The position numbers and the translations under genes were made by a program. Below, in pieces: positions 33,012 through 40,194 of a stretch of 40,194 nucleotides of DNA; the first letter of the stretch is position 1, and each line of letters starts with the position of its first letter. Below the pieces are notes generated by a model, which was not told the origin of the DNA, searched no databases, and was given only the letters and a program-made list of their open reading frames with translations. Source of the DNA: CAYSCW01 sp964449165 (GTDB lineage Bacteria; Acidobacteriota; Aminicenantia; Aminicenantales; Aminicenantaceae); the NCBI GenBank assembly GCA_964449165.1, contig CAYVAT010000030.1, positions 1 through 40,194 on the forward strand, in the 5' to 3' direction.

Positions 33012-34793
33012 TTATTCTTTTAGAGTAACCCAGAGCTTCTGGCCGGGATATATTTTAGACCTGATGCTCAAGCCGTTCAGACTGAGAAGATAGTTCAAGT
33101 TCATCCCATGTTTTTTGGCAATTTCAAAAGGTGTATCTCCCCGCCTGACTGTATAGAGAACAGCTCCTTCAGGCTTTCCTGAATGGATTACCAGTTTTTG
33201 TCCAACATGTAGGATATCACTTTTAAGGTTGTTTCCCCTTTTGATTTTCTGGACAGTTGTGTTGAAAGCATGGGCGATACGGTAAAGAGAATCTCCCCGC
33301 TTTACCACATAAACCAGTTTTTCTCCCTCCGTTGTGAGTTCAAGAGCTGGTCGTGATGTATAATAATTGCCCCGTCCAGGTATTTTTAGCCTTTGTCCCG
33401 GCCTGATCAAGTGCACTCTTCTTAACTGGTTCAAACGGGCAATAGCAGAGACAGAAGTTCTGTAGCGATCAGCGATTCCTGAGAGGGTTTCCCCTCTTCT
33501 AACATAATGTAATCTATAAGTAGCTTCCGGGGGAATCCAGCGAGGGGAAGAATCGATAGAGGCCAGAACATTCTCCCCGTAACCCACTGGGATTTTCAGC
33601 TCGTATTCATGATCAGGGGTGGCGTCATAGCGGAGTTCTGGGTTGAGTGTGGCTAGTTCATCCTCTTCCAATTCCAGAGTTTTGGAAAGGACTGAGAGCT
33701 TAACGGGTCGGTCGATGGTTACCTTTTTGTATTTTAACGGGGAGTGAGGTTGGGGAAGATTGAGTCCGTATTTTTTGGGGTTGTTGATGATGAGAAGAGC
33801 AGCGATGAAGCGGGGGACGAAGCGGGCTGTTTCCCGGGGGAGCATGACATAGAGATCCCAGAAATTATCCAGGTATTTAATGCGTTGGTGGCGGATTGTC
33901 TGTTGCACTCTGATCTCTCCGCAGTTATAAGAGGCCAAGGCTGTCAGCCAATCGCCGAAGAGCGAATGGAGTTCTCGCAAATATTGAACGGCCGCTTTCG
34001 TGGATTTCTCAGGATCCATCCTTTCGTCTATCCAGCGATCCCGTTTAAGACCAAAACGATATCCTGTTGAAGCGATAAACTGCCAGAGGCCCAATGCCCT
34101 TGCCCGAGAATATGCTCTGACCTTGAACCAGCTTTCGATAAGCGGTAACCAGGAGAGTTGTTCGGGTAGGCCTGCTTTCTTCAACTCCTCGAGGATCATT
34201 TCTCTGTAGAGGCCTGAACGTTTGAACCCTTCCTCGAAGTATTTTCTTTCTTTGGTCTGGAAATTCTTGATTTCATCCTGGACATGTTTGTTTTCGACCA
34301 GCGGGATTGTTTGATTATTGTCTCCGGCCGTAACCAGTTGAGAACCGTAGATTTCTTGGATTCTTTGAGCGATGAGCAGCCTGAGATCGTTTTTTCCCTG
34401 GAGTAAGGTAGAATCCAGAGGTGATTTGAGTTGGAGGATGAGGCTGTAAGCATCGTCGAGTGCAGCAAGGGCAGCCTCAAAATCTCCCCTTTCCCAAGAA
34501 GATAAGGCATCCTGGTAGGCAACAAGGGCTTCTTCTAAAATAGAAGAAGGGTCTTCTTCCTCAATTTGATTCGGGAGATCATCTCGTGAAGAGGAGAAGG
34601 ATTCGGACTCGACTTCTTCTTGAGGCAGGGGGACTTCTTCTTTTTCTTCGACTTTTTCTTGAGAGGCCTTCTCTTGGGAAGGAGGAGGATTTTCTTTAAC
34701 CCTGGGAAGTGTTTCATGGTGGGAAGAGCAGTTCCAAAAGAGAAAGGCAGCCAGGAGGGAAAAAATGAGAAAGCGGAACTTTCTATTCTTCAA
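33012..34793 (-). CDS. mltD: LysM lytic transglycosylase lipoprotein (MltD-like)
   Basis: This is probably an outer-membrane lytic transglycosylase that cleaves peptidoglycan to 1,6-anhydro products. TTG at 34793 is preferred: AGGA is 4-5 bases upstream and the product has a 21-residue lipoprotein signal ending at Cys22. An in-frame ATG at 34847 would put a strong promoter inside the gene. After an acidic, Pro-rich linker comes an SLT domain (about 200-300) with the catalytic Glu220 (LIES), ALGLWQFI and ALASYNCGE. Three LysM domains at about 429-471, 494-536 and 545-591 bind peptidoglycan. The lipobox FWNC is not canonical. The gene is convergent with rplQ. Confidence 0.9.
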   Translation of the reverse strand: MKNRKFRFLIFSLLAAFLFWNCSSHHETLPRVKENPPPSQEKASQEKVEEKEEVPLPQEEVESESFSSSRDDLPNQIEEEDPSSILEEALVAYQDALSSWERGDFEAALAALDDAYSLILQLKSPLDSTLLQGKNDLRLLIAQRIQEIYGSQLVTAGDNNQTIPLVENKHVQDEIKNFQTKERKYFEEGFKRSGLYREMILEELKKAGLPEQLSWLPLIESWFKVRAYSRARALGLWQFIASTGYRFGLKRDRWIDERMDPEKSTKAAVQYLRELHSLFGDWLTALASYNCGEIRVQQTIRHQRIKYLDNFWDLYVMLPRETARFVPRFIAALLIINNPKKYGLNLPQPHSPLKYKKVTIDRPVKLSVLSKTLELEEDELATLNPELRYDATPDHEYELKIPVGYGENVLASIDSSPRWIPPEATYRLHYVRRGETLSGIADRYRTSVSAIARLNQLRRVHLIRPGQRLKIPGRGNYYTSRPALELTTEGEKLVYVVKRGDSLYRIAHAFNTTVQKIKRGNNLKSDILHVGQKLVIHSGKPEGAVLYTVRRGDTPFEIAKKHGMNLNYLLSLNGLSIRSKIYPGQKLWVTLKE

Positions 34794-34811
34794 TTTTCCT
34801 AAAGGTTTAAA

Positions 34812-34840
34812 TATATACCACTTAAGATCGTGATAGTCAA
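34812..34840 (-). promoter_or_regulatory. Sigma-70 promoter of the mltD-like gene
   Basis: On the minus strand TTGACT (34840-34835) and TATATA (34817-34812) are spaced by 17 bases. Transcription would start near 34805, leaving a leader of about 12 bases containing the AGGA (34800-34797) and the TTG at 34793. This is the main argument against the longer ATG start. Confidence 0.62.
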
Positions 34841-34949
34841 ATAGCAAATGGACACCCTGTGCATCTCTGTTTCCGAGAAAGCTAATGATGAGGGAAATGA
34901 TCAGTCGTAGCAGCGGTTCCCCTCCATCCTCGCCAAGACCCTCTCACCC

Positions 34950-35049
34950 NNNNNNNNNNNNNNNNNNNNNNNNNNNNNNNNNNNNNNNNNNNNNNNNNNN
35001 NNNNNNNNNNNNNNNNNNNNNNNNNNNNNNNNNNNNNNNNNNNNNNNNN
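34950..35049. other. Scaffold gap of 100 N
   Basis: Exactly 100 N, the conventional filler for a gap of unknown length. It removes the first ~200 residues of the aldehyde oxidoreductase to the right. The bases 34848-34949 to the left hold only the mltD-like promoter region and a 16-codon minus-strand fragment ending at 34901, too short to assign. Confidence 0.98.
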
Positions 35050-36297
35050 AACAACGATCAAGGCAGATGTCTCGGAAGGACAGGGGCAGGAGCTGTCATG
35101 GGGAGCAAGAAGCTAAAGGCGATGGTTTTTATCGGGGATCAGGAAAAAGAAGCGGCTGATTATGATCTGCTGAAATCCTTTTGGAAGGAGCAATTTGAAG
35201 CAGGGATCAAACATCCGGTCTTTCAGAAGTATAAAAAATTTGGAACTCCTATGATGGTCGATATTGTATCCAAGGCTGAGGCTTTTCCTTCCAAATACTG
35301 GCAGGAAGGGACGGTTCCTTTTGTGGAGAAGATCAATGCCGAAGCTCTTCACACAGAATGCGAGGTGAAGCTGAAATCATGCACATTCTGTTTCATATCC
35401 TGCAACAGAGATACCACAGTTAAGAGCGGAAGACACAAAGGATTGAAGCTGGATGGTCCTGAATACGAGACAATCGGAGCTTTCGGTGGGTTGAATTTAG
35501 TAGATGATATAAAGGAGATTGCCTACCTGAACAGCATTTGTGATAGAGTGGGTATGGATACCATTACAACGGGAAATGTTACGGCTTTTGCTATCATGGC
35601 CTCCAGGAAAGGGAAGATAGGCTATAAAGTCGATTTCGGAGATGTGGACAGGATTGCAGAGCTCATCCGAATGATCGCTGCCAGGGAAGGGATAGGTAAT
35701 TTGCTGGCTGAGGGGGTCCGTCGTGCTGCCAGAGAGCTAGGCCTTGATGATGTTTCCATCCAGGTAAAAGGACTAGAGCTTCCTGCATTTGATCCCCGCT
35801 ACTTGAAGGGTATGGGACTTGGCTTTGCAGTTTCAGACAGAGGTGCCTGCCATTTGAGAACAACCTTCTACAAGCCGGAGCTGGCGGGTTTGATTGCGCC
35901 TGAACAAATTGAAGGAAAGGCGGCCATGCTTCTTGAATATGAAGACAGGCTTACCATATATGACACATTAATTCTGTGCAGGTTTTTCAGAGATCTTTTT
36001 TTCTGGAAAGAATTGGGCATAATCGTGAAAGGAACGATGGGCTTAGATTACATGGAAAATGATCTCAGAGAAATTTCTGCCTCCATTGCCCTGAATATAA
36101 GAGACTTCAACCTACGGGAAGGGATGAGGCCAGAGGAGGATTTTCTTCCTGAATACTTTTTCAAGGTTCCGCTTGAGAAAAGCAAGCTCTTGCTGGATAA
36201 GGGGGAATTCACCCGAATGGTTGATGAATATTATGAGTTAAGAGGTTTTCGAAGCCATGAGCAAAAAAGCAAGAAGGATGAGAGTGACAAAATATAA
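35050..36297 (+). CDS. Aldehyde:ferredoxin oxidoreductase family protein, C-terminal part
   Basis: This is the end of a tungsten (or molybdenum) bis-pterin oxidoreductase that oxidises aldehydes to acids with ferredoxin, typical of anaerobes. The 415 residues present start in the region with GRTGAGAVMGSKKLKA. A [4Fe-4S] motif CxxCxxxC has codons at 35380, 35389 and 35401, and the distal fourth Cys lies in DTLILCRF (codon 35977). The first pterin motif is DRVGMD. Known members have about 600 residues, so about 200 are lost in the gap. An open frame crosses the N run to an ATG at 34885, but this is an artefact. Substrate cannot be told. galE is convergent downstream. Confidence 0.88.
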   Translation, partial: NNDQGRCLGRTGAGAVMGSKKLKAMVFIGDQEKEAADYDLLKSFWKEQFEAGIKHPVFQKYKKFGTPMMVDIVSKAEAFPSKYWQEGTVPFVEKINAEALHTECEVKLKSCTFCFISCNRDTTVKSGRHKGLKLDGPEYETIGAFGGLNLVDDIKEIAYLNSICDRVGMDTITTGNVTAFAIMASRKGKIGYKVDFGDVDRIAELIRMIAAREGIGNLLAEGVRRAARELGLDDVSIQVKGLELPAFDPRYLKGMGLGFAVSDRGACHLRTTFYKPELAGLIAPEQIEGKAAMLLEYEDRLTIYDTLILCRFFRDLFFWKELGIIVKGTMGLDYMENDLREISASIALNIRDFNLREGMRPEEDFLPEYFFKVPLEKSKLLLDKGEFTRMVDEYYELRGFRSHEQKSKKDESDKI

Positions 36298-36394
36298 GCC
36301 ATTTGTCTGGCTGCTGCTTTTCTGCTCGCTACGGGGGGTGAGTGAGGAGGATGCTCTTATCTTGATTGCGGATTTTTGCCTAGGAAATTTGAGT

Positions 36395-37378
36395 TCAGTC
36401 TATTTTCTCTGCGGATTTTAAATGCCAGTTCCAGGCAGTTTCGATGATGGTTTCAATCGCAGAGAGCCGGGGCTTCCAGCCGAGGACCTTTTCGGCCTTT
36501 TCCTTGGAGGCTAAAAGCACCGGAACATCACCCTTCCTCCTCGGTTTCTCCTGGTAGCTGACCTTTCTTCCTGTAACCTCTTCTGTTTTTCTAATCACTT
36601 CCAGGACGGAGTAGCCTTTGCTGGCACCGAGGTTGATGAAATCACTCGAAGGAGAGGCTAGAATTTTCTTGAGAGCAAGGACATGGGCGGAAGCGAGGTC
36701 TGTGACATGGATATAGTCTCTGATCGCCGTTCCATCAGGAGTTTCAAAATCGGTTCCGTAGAGTTCAAACCTTTCTTTCTTTCCCAAGAGAAAGAGAAGG
36801 ATATTGGGGATAAGATGAGTTTCAGGATCATGCATCTCTCCCAGCTGGCCCTCCGGATCAGCACCTGCTGCGTTGAAATAACGGAGAGAGATGAACTTCA
36901 GCCCGTAAGCCTTTCCATAGTCCTGGAGGATGGTTTCCAGGAAAAATTTTGTTTGTCCATACGGATTAAAAGGATTCAGGGGATGAGACTCAGGAATAGG
37001 GATTTTCTGAGGATTGCCATAGACAGCGGCACTGGATGAGAAAATAAATCTTTCCACCCCGTTTTCCATCATGGCTTCCAGGAGATTCAGGCTGCTTATC
37101 AGGTTGTGGGTATAGTACTTTTGAGGATCGAGAAAGGATTCTCCGACTTGAATGAGAGAAGCAAAGTGAAGAACTGCATTTATCGTCTGCTTATGGAAGA
37201 TATCTCGAAGGGATTGTTTATCCATCAGGTCGCCCACAACCACATCTCCTCCTGCGATGAGTTCTTGCTTTCCTGTGGAGAAGTTGTCGAAGATAGTCAC
37301 CTCGTATCCTTCCTGCAACAGCTCTTTAACGGTGTGGGAACCGATGTAGCCTGCCCCTCCTGCTACCAGTACTCTCAT
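36395..37378 (-). CDS. galE: UDP-glucose 4-epimerase
   Basis: GalE interconverts UDP-glucose and UDP-galactose with NAD, feeding surface polysaccharide and galactose use. The 327 residues have the Rossmann motif GGAGYIG at 7-13, the Ser cluster SSSAAVYG (114-121), catalytic Tyr140 and Lys144 (YGQTK), and RYFNAAGADPEG. It overlaps the upstream cca by 4 bases (ATGA), so the two form an operon. A glycosyltransferase lies beyond the second gap, which may or may not be related. Other sugar-nucleotide epimerases of the family are possible, but the GalE hallmarks are strong. Confidence 0.93.
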   Translation of the reverse strand: MRVLVAGGAGYIGSHTVKELLQEGYEVTIFDNFSTGKQELIAGGDVVVGDLMDKQSLRDIFHKQTINAVLHFASLIQVGESFLDPQKYYTHNLISSLNLLEAMMENGVERFIFSSSAAVYGNPQKIPIPESHPLNPFNPYGQTKFFLETILQDYGKAYGLKFISLRYFNAAGADPEGQLGEMHDPETHLIPNILLFLLGKKERFELYGTDFETPDGTAIRDYIHVTDLASAHVLALKKILASPSSDFINLGASKGYSVLEVIRKTEEVTGRKVSYQEKPRRKGDVPVLLASKEKAEKVLGWKPRLSAIETIIETAWNWHLKSAEKID

Positions 37379-38820
37379 CTGCCCTCCTCTTTGATGATCT
37401 CCTTTGCCAGCTTCAGGCCATCCTCTTTAGTTTCGAACTCATTGTCCAGCTGGAGTTGGTAGAGTCTTTTCAATATCTTCCCCATTTTGGGGCCAGGAGA
37501 GACACCTAACTCGATCATGTCTCTTCCCATTATGAGCGGCTTGATGGTTTCTCTAGAGATGTTCAGTTCTTCGAATTTACCCAAGAGCCACTTCCCCTCT
37601 CTGTCTAGCCCTTGAACAGGCCTTTTCCGTCTTCCGGCTCGATCTGCTGCATCCAGGCAGGCGAGAAGCTCGATCTCTCCATCCACATCTGCAGCCAGAC
37701 GGTTGAAGGCCTTTTTGGTGACCACTTCCCGGTTCTGCCAGAGTTCTGAGGCCCGGTGGTGGCACTTGATCAAGGAAAGGACTGTCTTGCGAAGGTTATA
37801 GCCATTCCAGGAGTATATCCTGAATCGGTTAAATACCCTCTTTGTGGTTTTTTCGCTCAGGATATCATGGCGGTTGTTGGTGATCACCATTCTTCCTTTT
37901 TTAAACTCCCACTGTGCTGTTTCGGGTTTACTCACATCGTGGTAAAGAGCGGCAAGCAGAAGAGCCAATTTTTTCTGTGGATTGAACGCAAAAATATCTG
38001 CCAGTCTCTTTGCCTGGTCGACGGTCAATTTGGTGTGATGCCATACTGTATGGTGACCATAAGCATCTTTTTCTGGATGAAAAAGAGCATCCTGGACAGA
38101 GAGAGTAAGGCTGTAGAGTTCAGGGAAAACCTGACGCAGGACGTCCAGTTTGAAGAGCTCCTCCAATCCTACTGAGGGGTTTGGAGATAGAAGGAGTATT
38201 CTGAAGAGTTCCTCATTCACTCTTTCCACGCTCAAACCGGAGAGATCAATCTTCTTGGAGACTTCATAAATGGCCTCATCGACTGAAAATTCAAGAATGG
38301 AGGCAAATCGGGCTGCGCGGAGAACCCGCAGTGGATCCTCAGGAAAGGCCTTGGGATTGGTCAACCTGATTATTTTCTCCTTGATATCCTTTTGGCCGTT
38401 AAAGGGGTCGATAAGGGCGTTGTCAGCCAGTCTTAGTGCCATGCTGTTGCAGCGGAAATCGCGCCTTTCCAGGTCTTTCTCGATGGGAAGAAGTGGATCG
38501 AAGAGAACCGTGAAATCTTTATGTCCTCTGATTTGAGCCTCTCTGGCCACATCTTTTCTGGGCAGCGCTAAGTCATAGGTTTTTCCTTTTATGGTGAATT
38601 TAATGATGCCAAAACTTTTCCCCACCAGATCCACCTTTCCGGAGGGCTCAATCTTTTTTATAATGTCCGGGACTGTGCTATGGGTGATGAGTATATCCAC
38701 ATCTTCAGAGGGATTTCCCCGGAGCAGGTCGCGCACGTATCCCCCTACAGCATAGACGTCTGGGCCAAATTGCTGGATGAAAAATTCTTTTTCTCGGAAT
38801 TCTGCCTCAATTTTTTTCAT
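37375..38820 (-). CDS. cca: CCA tRNA nucleotidyltransferase / poly(A) polymerase family, with HD domain
   Basis: This enzyme adds or repairs the 3' CCA of tRNAs, or adds poly(A) tails; the class II family contains both activities. The 481 residues have the NTase head with AVGGYVRDLLRG (24-35) and the metal-binding DVD at 40-42. RRDFRCNSMA is at 119-128, then the tRNA-binding domain with EDPLRVLRAARF (161-172), and a C-terminal HD domain (YHDVSKPE, HD at 294-295). tRNA-Thr in this window lacks encoded CCA, so such an enzyme is needed here. It leads the cca-galE pair, with a promoter at 38904-38933. Confidence 0.92.
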   Translation of the reverse strand: MKKIEAEFREKEFFIQQFGPDVYAVGGYVRDLLRGNPSEDVDILITHSTVPDIIKKIEPSGKVDLVGKSFGIIKFTIKGKTYDLALPRKDVAREAQIRGHKDFTVLFDPLLPIEKDLERRDFRCNSMALRLADNALIDPFNGQKDIKEKIIRLTNPKAFPEDPLRVLRAARFASILEFSVDEAIYEVSKKIDLSGLSVERVNEELFRILLLSPNPSVGLEELFKLDVLRQVFPELYSLTLSVQDALFHPEKDAYGHHTVWHHTKLTVDQAKRLADIFAFNPQKKLALLLAALYHDVSKPETAQWEFKKGRMVITNNRHDILSEKTTKRVFNRFRIYSWNGYNLRKTVLSLIKCHHRASELWQNREVVTKKAFNRLAADVDGEIELLACLDAADRAGRRKRPVQGLDREGKWLLGKFEELNISRETIKPLIMGRDMIELGVSPGPKMGKILKRLYQLQLDNEFETKEDGLKLAKEIIKEEGR

Positions 38821-38903
38821 GACCGTAGTCTTTTTTGGATTGTATCAGCCAAGAAATCTCACGAGTTCGGTGTTTTCTTGTGCCATAACTTATTGTAAAT
38901 CTT

Positions 38904-38933
38904 ATTATAAAGACAGAAGATATGCTACTTCAA
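38904..38933 (-). promoter_or_regulatory. Candidate promoter of cca-galE
   Basis: On the minus strand TTGAAG (38933-38928) and a perfect TATAAT (38909-38904) are spaced by 18 bases. The start would be near 38897, giving a leader of about 77 bases before the cca ATG. The -35 matches 4 of 6. Confidence 0.5.
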
Positions 38934-38943
38934 ATATTTTTTT

Positions 38944-39043
38944 NNNNNNNNNNNNNNNNNNNNNNNNNNNNNNNNNNNNNNNNNNNNNNNNNNNNNNNNN
39001 NNNNNNNNNNNNNNNNNNNNNNNNNNNNNNNNNNNNNNNNNNN
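38944..39043. other. Scaffold gap of 100 N
   Basis: This is a second run of exactly 100 N, again a gap of unknown size. It separates the cca promoter from a + strand coding end, so the start of that gene and anything else between are unknown. Confidence 0.98.
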
Positions 39044-39045
39044 GA

Positions 39046-39474
39046 GGAAAACTTCCTTTTGCTTTTTCTGGAGAATTTCCTATTTTCAAAAAGCCTGATA
39101 TAGAATTCCTCTCTCTACATGTGAACGATCTGACCATCGGGGGAGCAGACTTGAATTTTGAGGTACGTTTCAAGAACAGAAATGGCTTTGAGCTGCTCGT
39201 GGACCGAATTTCCTATCATATCGAGTTGGGAGAATACCAGATCGGCGAAGGAGAAATCAGCGGAGATAAGAACATCAACAGTCACTCGGAAAAGGACTTT
39301 TCCCTTCCCCTTCTTCTCAATTTTTTTGAGGTGAGCAAGGATGTTTACCAGCTTCTCCATCAGACTTCTTCTCTCTGCCACTTTTTCGGCGAGCTTAAAG
39401 TTCGCACAATTTGGGGGGCCTTGAACATACCTTTTGATGAGAAAGTGGAAGTGTCCATTTCCAGAAGACCATGA
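39046..39474 (+). CDS. LEA14-like / WHy-domain protein, C-terminal part
   Basis: 142 residues remain; the 5' end is lost in the gap. The visible part resembles the beta-sandwich of LEA type 2 (WHy) proteins: PDIEFLSLHVNDLTIGGADLNF, here at 18-39, begins a set of alternating strands with a VRFKNRNGFELLVDRISYHIELG-type core at 41-63, and SISRRP ends it. In bacteria these are often exported lipoproteins linked to desiccation or stress, but no signal can be seen here and the function is unknown. The glycosyltransferase ATG follows 17 bases after the stop. Confidence 0.6.
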   Translation, partial: GKLPFAFSGEFPIFKKPDIEFLSLHVNDLTIGGADLNFEVRFKNRNGFELLVDRISYHIELGEYQIGEGEISGDKNINSHSEKDFSLPLLLNFFEVSKDVYQLLHQTSSLCHFFGELKVRTIWGALNIPFDEKVEVSISRRP

Positions 39475-39491
39475 TTTGAACATTTTCTTCC

Positions 39492-40194
39492 ATGATTAGC
39501 GTGATAGTTCCCACATACAACAGAGCTTCATTCTTGAAGAACGCTATAGAATCGGTCCTCGCTCAAGAGTATTTCCAGACGCCTCATAGATTTTCTTATG
39601 AGCTTTTGGTTGTAGATGATGGGTCCACTGATATAACTCGGGATGTGGTGGCATCATTCGGAAAAAGTGTGAAATATCACTTTCAAGAGCGTAAAGGGGT
39701 AAGCGCTGCCCGAAATCTTGGCCTCGAGCTGGCTTCCGGTGATTTTATCGCCTTCTTGGATTCAGATGATCTCTGGAAAAAGGAAAAGATCGGGGTTCAG
39801 AGGGGCTTTATGAAAGCTTTTCCCCGAGCCAAGGTCTGTTATACAGAGGAGATATGGATAAGACGCGGTGTATTTGTCAATCCCAAGAAAAAGCACCGGA
39901 AATATTCCGGTTGGATTTTCGATAAGGTGTTGCCTCTTTGCCTGATAAGCCTTTCTTCAGCGCTTTTCAGAAGAGATGTCTTTGAGGATATAGGAAAATT
40001 CGATGAAACCCTTGCGGCTTGCGAGGATTTCGATTTTGGCATTCGACTGGCCCAGAAATATCCCGTTTATTTTATTCCCAGACCTCTGATCATCAAGCAA
40101 GGCGGTCATTTCGACCAGCTTTCACGAAAATATTGGGGAATGGACAGGTTCAGGATCTACGCTCTGGAGAAGGCATTGCATCTGGACCTTGATC
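39492..40194 (+). CDS. Family 2 glycosyltransferase, N-terminal part
   Basis: The frame is open from the ATG at 39492 to the window end (234 codons), so the gene is cut. It has the GT-A fold start ISVIVPTYNRASFLKNAIESV, here at 2-22, then LLVVDDGSTD (about 39-48). VSAARNLGLELASGD is followed by the metal and sugar-nucleotide motif FLDSDDLW. The later CEDFDFGIRLAQKYP segment is the usual acceptor-side ED motif. It probably transfers a sugar to a surface polysaccharide, glycan or lipid; donor and acceptor cannot be told. No strong Shine-Dalgarno is seen. Confidence 0.88.
   Translation, partial: MISVIVPTYNRASFLKNAIESVLAQEYFQTPHRFSYELLVVDDGSTDITRDVVASFGKSVKYHFQERKGVSAARNLGLELASGDFIAFLDSDDLWKKEKIGVQRGFMKAFPRAKVCYTEEIWIRRGVFVNPKKKHRKYSGWIFDKVLPLCLISLSSALFRRDVFEDIGKFDETLAACEDFDFGIRLAQKYPVYFIPRPLIIKQGGHFDQLSRKYWGMDRFRIYALEKALHLDLD

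Noticed and set aside
34901..34948. Sixteen-codon minus-strand frame ending at 34901
   Set aside because: It could be the 3' end of a gene hidden by the gap (ends ARMEGNRCYD), but is too short to support.
34885..35049. Start of the aldehyde oxidoreductase at ATG 34885
   Set aside because: The frame crosses 100 N of unknown true length. The residues before the gap do not resemble the family N terminus and lie next to the promoter region of the minus-strand gene.
38845..38886. 13-codon minus-strand ORF in the cca leader
   Set aside because: It has a start and stop but no Shine-Dalgarno, and nothing in its sequence suggests an attenuator.
38777..39173. Frames running across the second N gap on either strand
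   Set aside because: They exist only because N does not give a stop; the flanking parts belong to cca antisense sequence and to another frame of the LEA14-like gene.
1..40194. Search for CRISPR arrays, insertion sequences, prophage, toxin-antitoxin or defence genes
   Set aside because: No regularly spaced repeats, transposase-like frames or terminal inverted repeats were found; the only long repeat is tuf.

Overview
The window is a draft-quality bacterial scaffold. It has two 100-base N gaps (34950-35049 and 38944-39043) and is cut at both ends. About 33 kb is an almost unbroken run of core information-processing genes on the + strand, in the ancestral order: tRNA-Thr, tuf, rpmG, tRNA-Trp, secE-nusG, rplKAJL-rpoBC, rpsL-rpsG-fusA-tuf, then the S10, spc and alpha blocks (rpsJ through secY-adk-map-infA-rpmJ-rpsM-rpsK-rpsD-rpoA-rplQ). 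Most genes are separated by 1-30 bases or overlap by 1-14 bases (ATGA, GTGA and TGATG junctions), so they are probably co-transcribed and translationally coupled.

The organism looks like a diderm bacterium. The beta' subunit has a large insertion after the trigger loop, resembling the SI3 of Gram-negative enzymes. A LysM lytic transglycosylase carries a lipoprotein-type signal. The beta subunit has a cysteine-rich insertion that looks like two small zinc ribbons. From memory, similar inserts occur in Acidobacteriota-type RpoB, so I tentatively suggest Acidobacteriota or a relative such as Aminicenantota; the sequence alone does not prove this. Non-ATG starts are common (GTG in rplA, rplJ, rpsL, rplW, rpsC, rpsN, rplR and probably rpsE; TTG in fusA). 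Every ribosomal protein here that can exist in a zinc-binding form is in that form.

The right-hand 7 kb is less ordered. A bidirectional hairpin (32973-32993) separates the operon from a minus-strand MltD-like lipoprotein transglycosylase. Then come a gap, the C-terminal two thirds of a tungsten aldehyde:ferredoxin oxidoreductase (+), a minus-strand cca-galE pair, a second gap, the end of a LEA14/WHy-like protein (+), and a family 2 glycosyltransferase running off the window end. The CCA-adding enzyme is relevant to the tRNAs here: tRNA-Thr lacks an encoded CCA, while tRNA-Trp has one.

The points most worth a second look are the zinc-ribbon-like insert in RpoB; the two base-identical tuf genes with codon use (NNR, AUA-dominated) unlike their neighbours; the palindrome filling the spacer of a strong promoter before rpsL; and the Lys-rich N-terminal extensions of L7/L12 and L30. 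I found no CRISPR array, insertion sequence, prophage, defence cassette or clearly novel multi-gene system.
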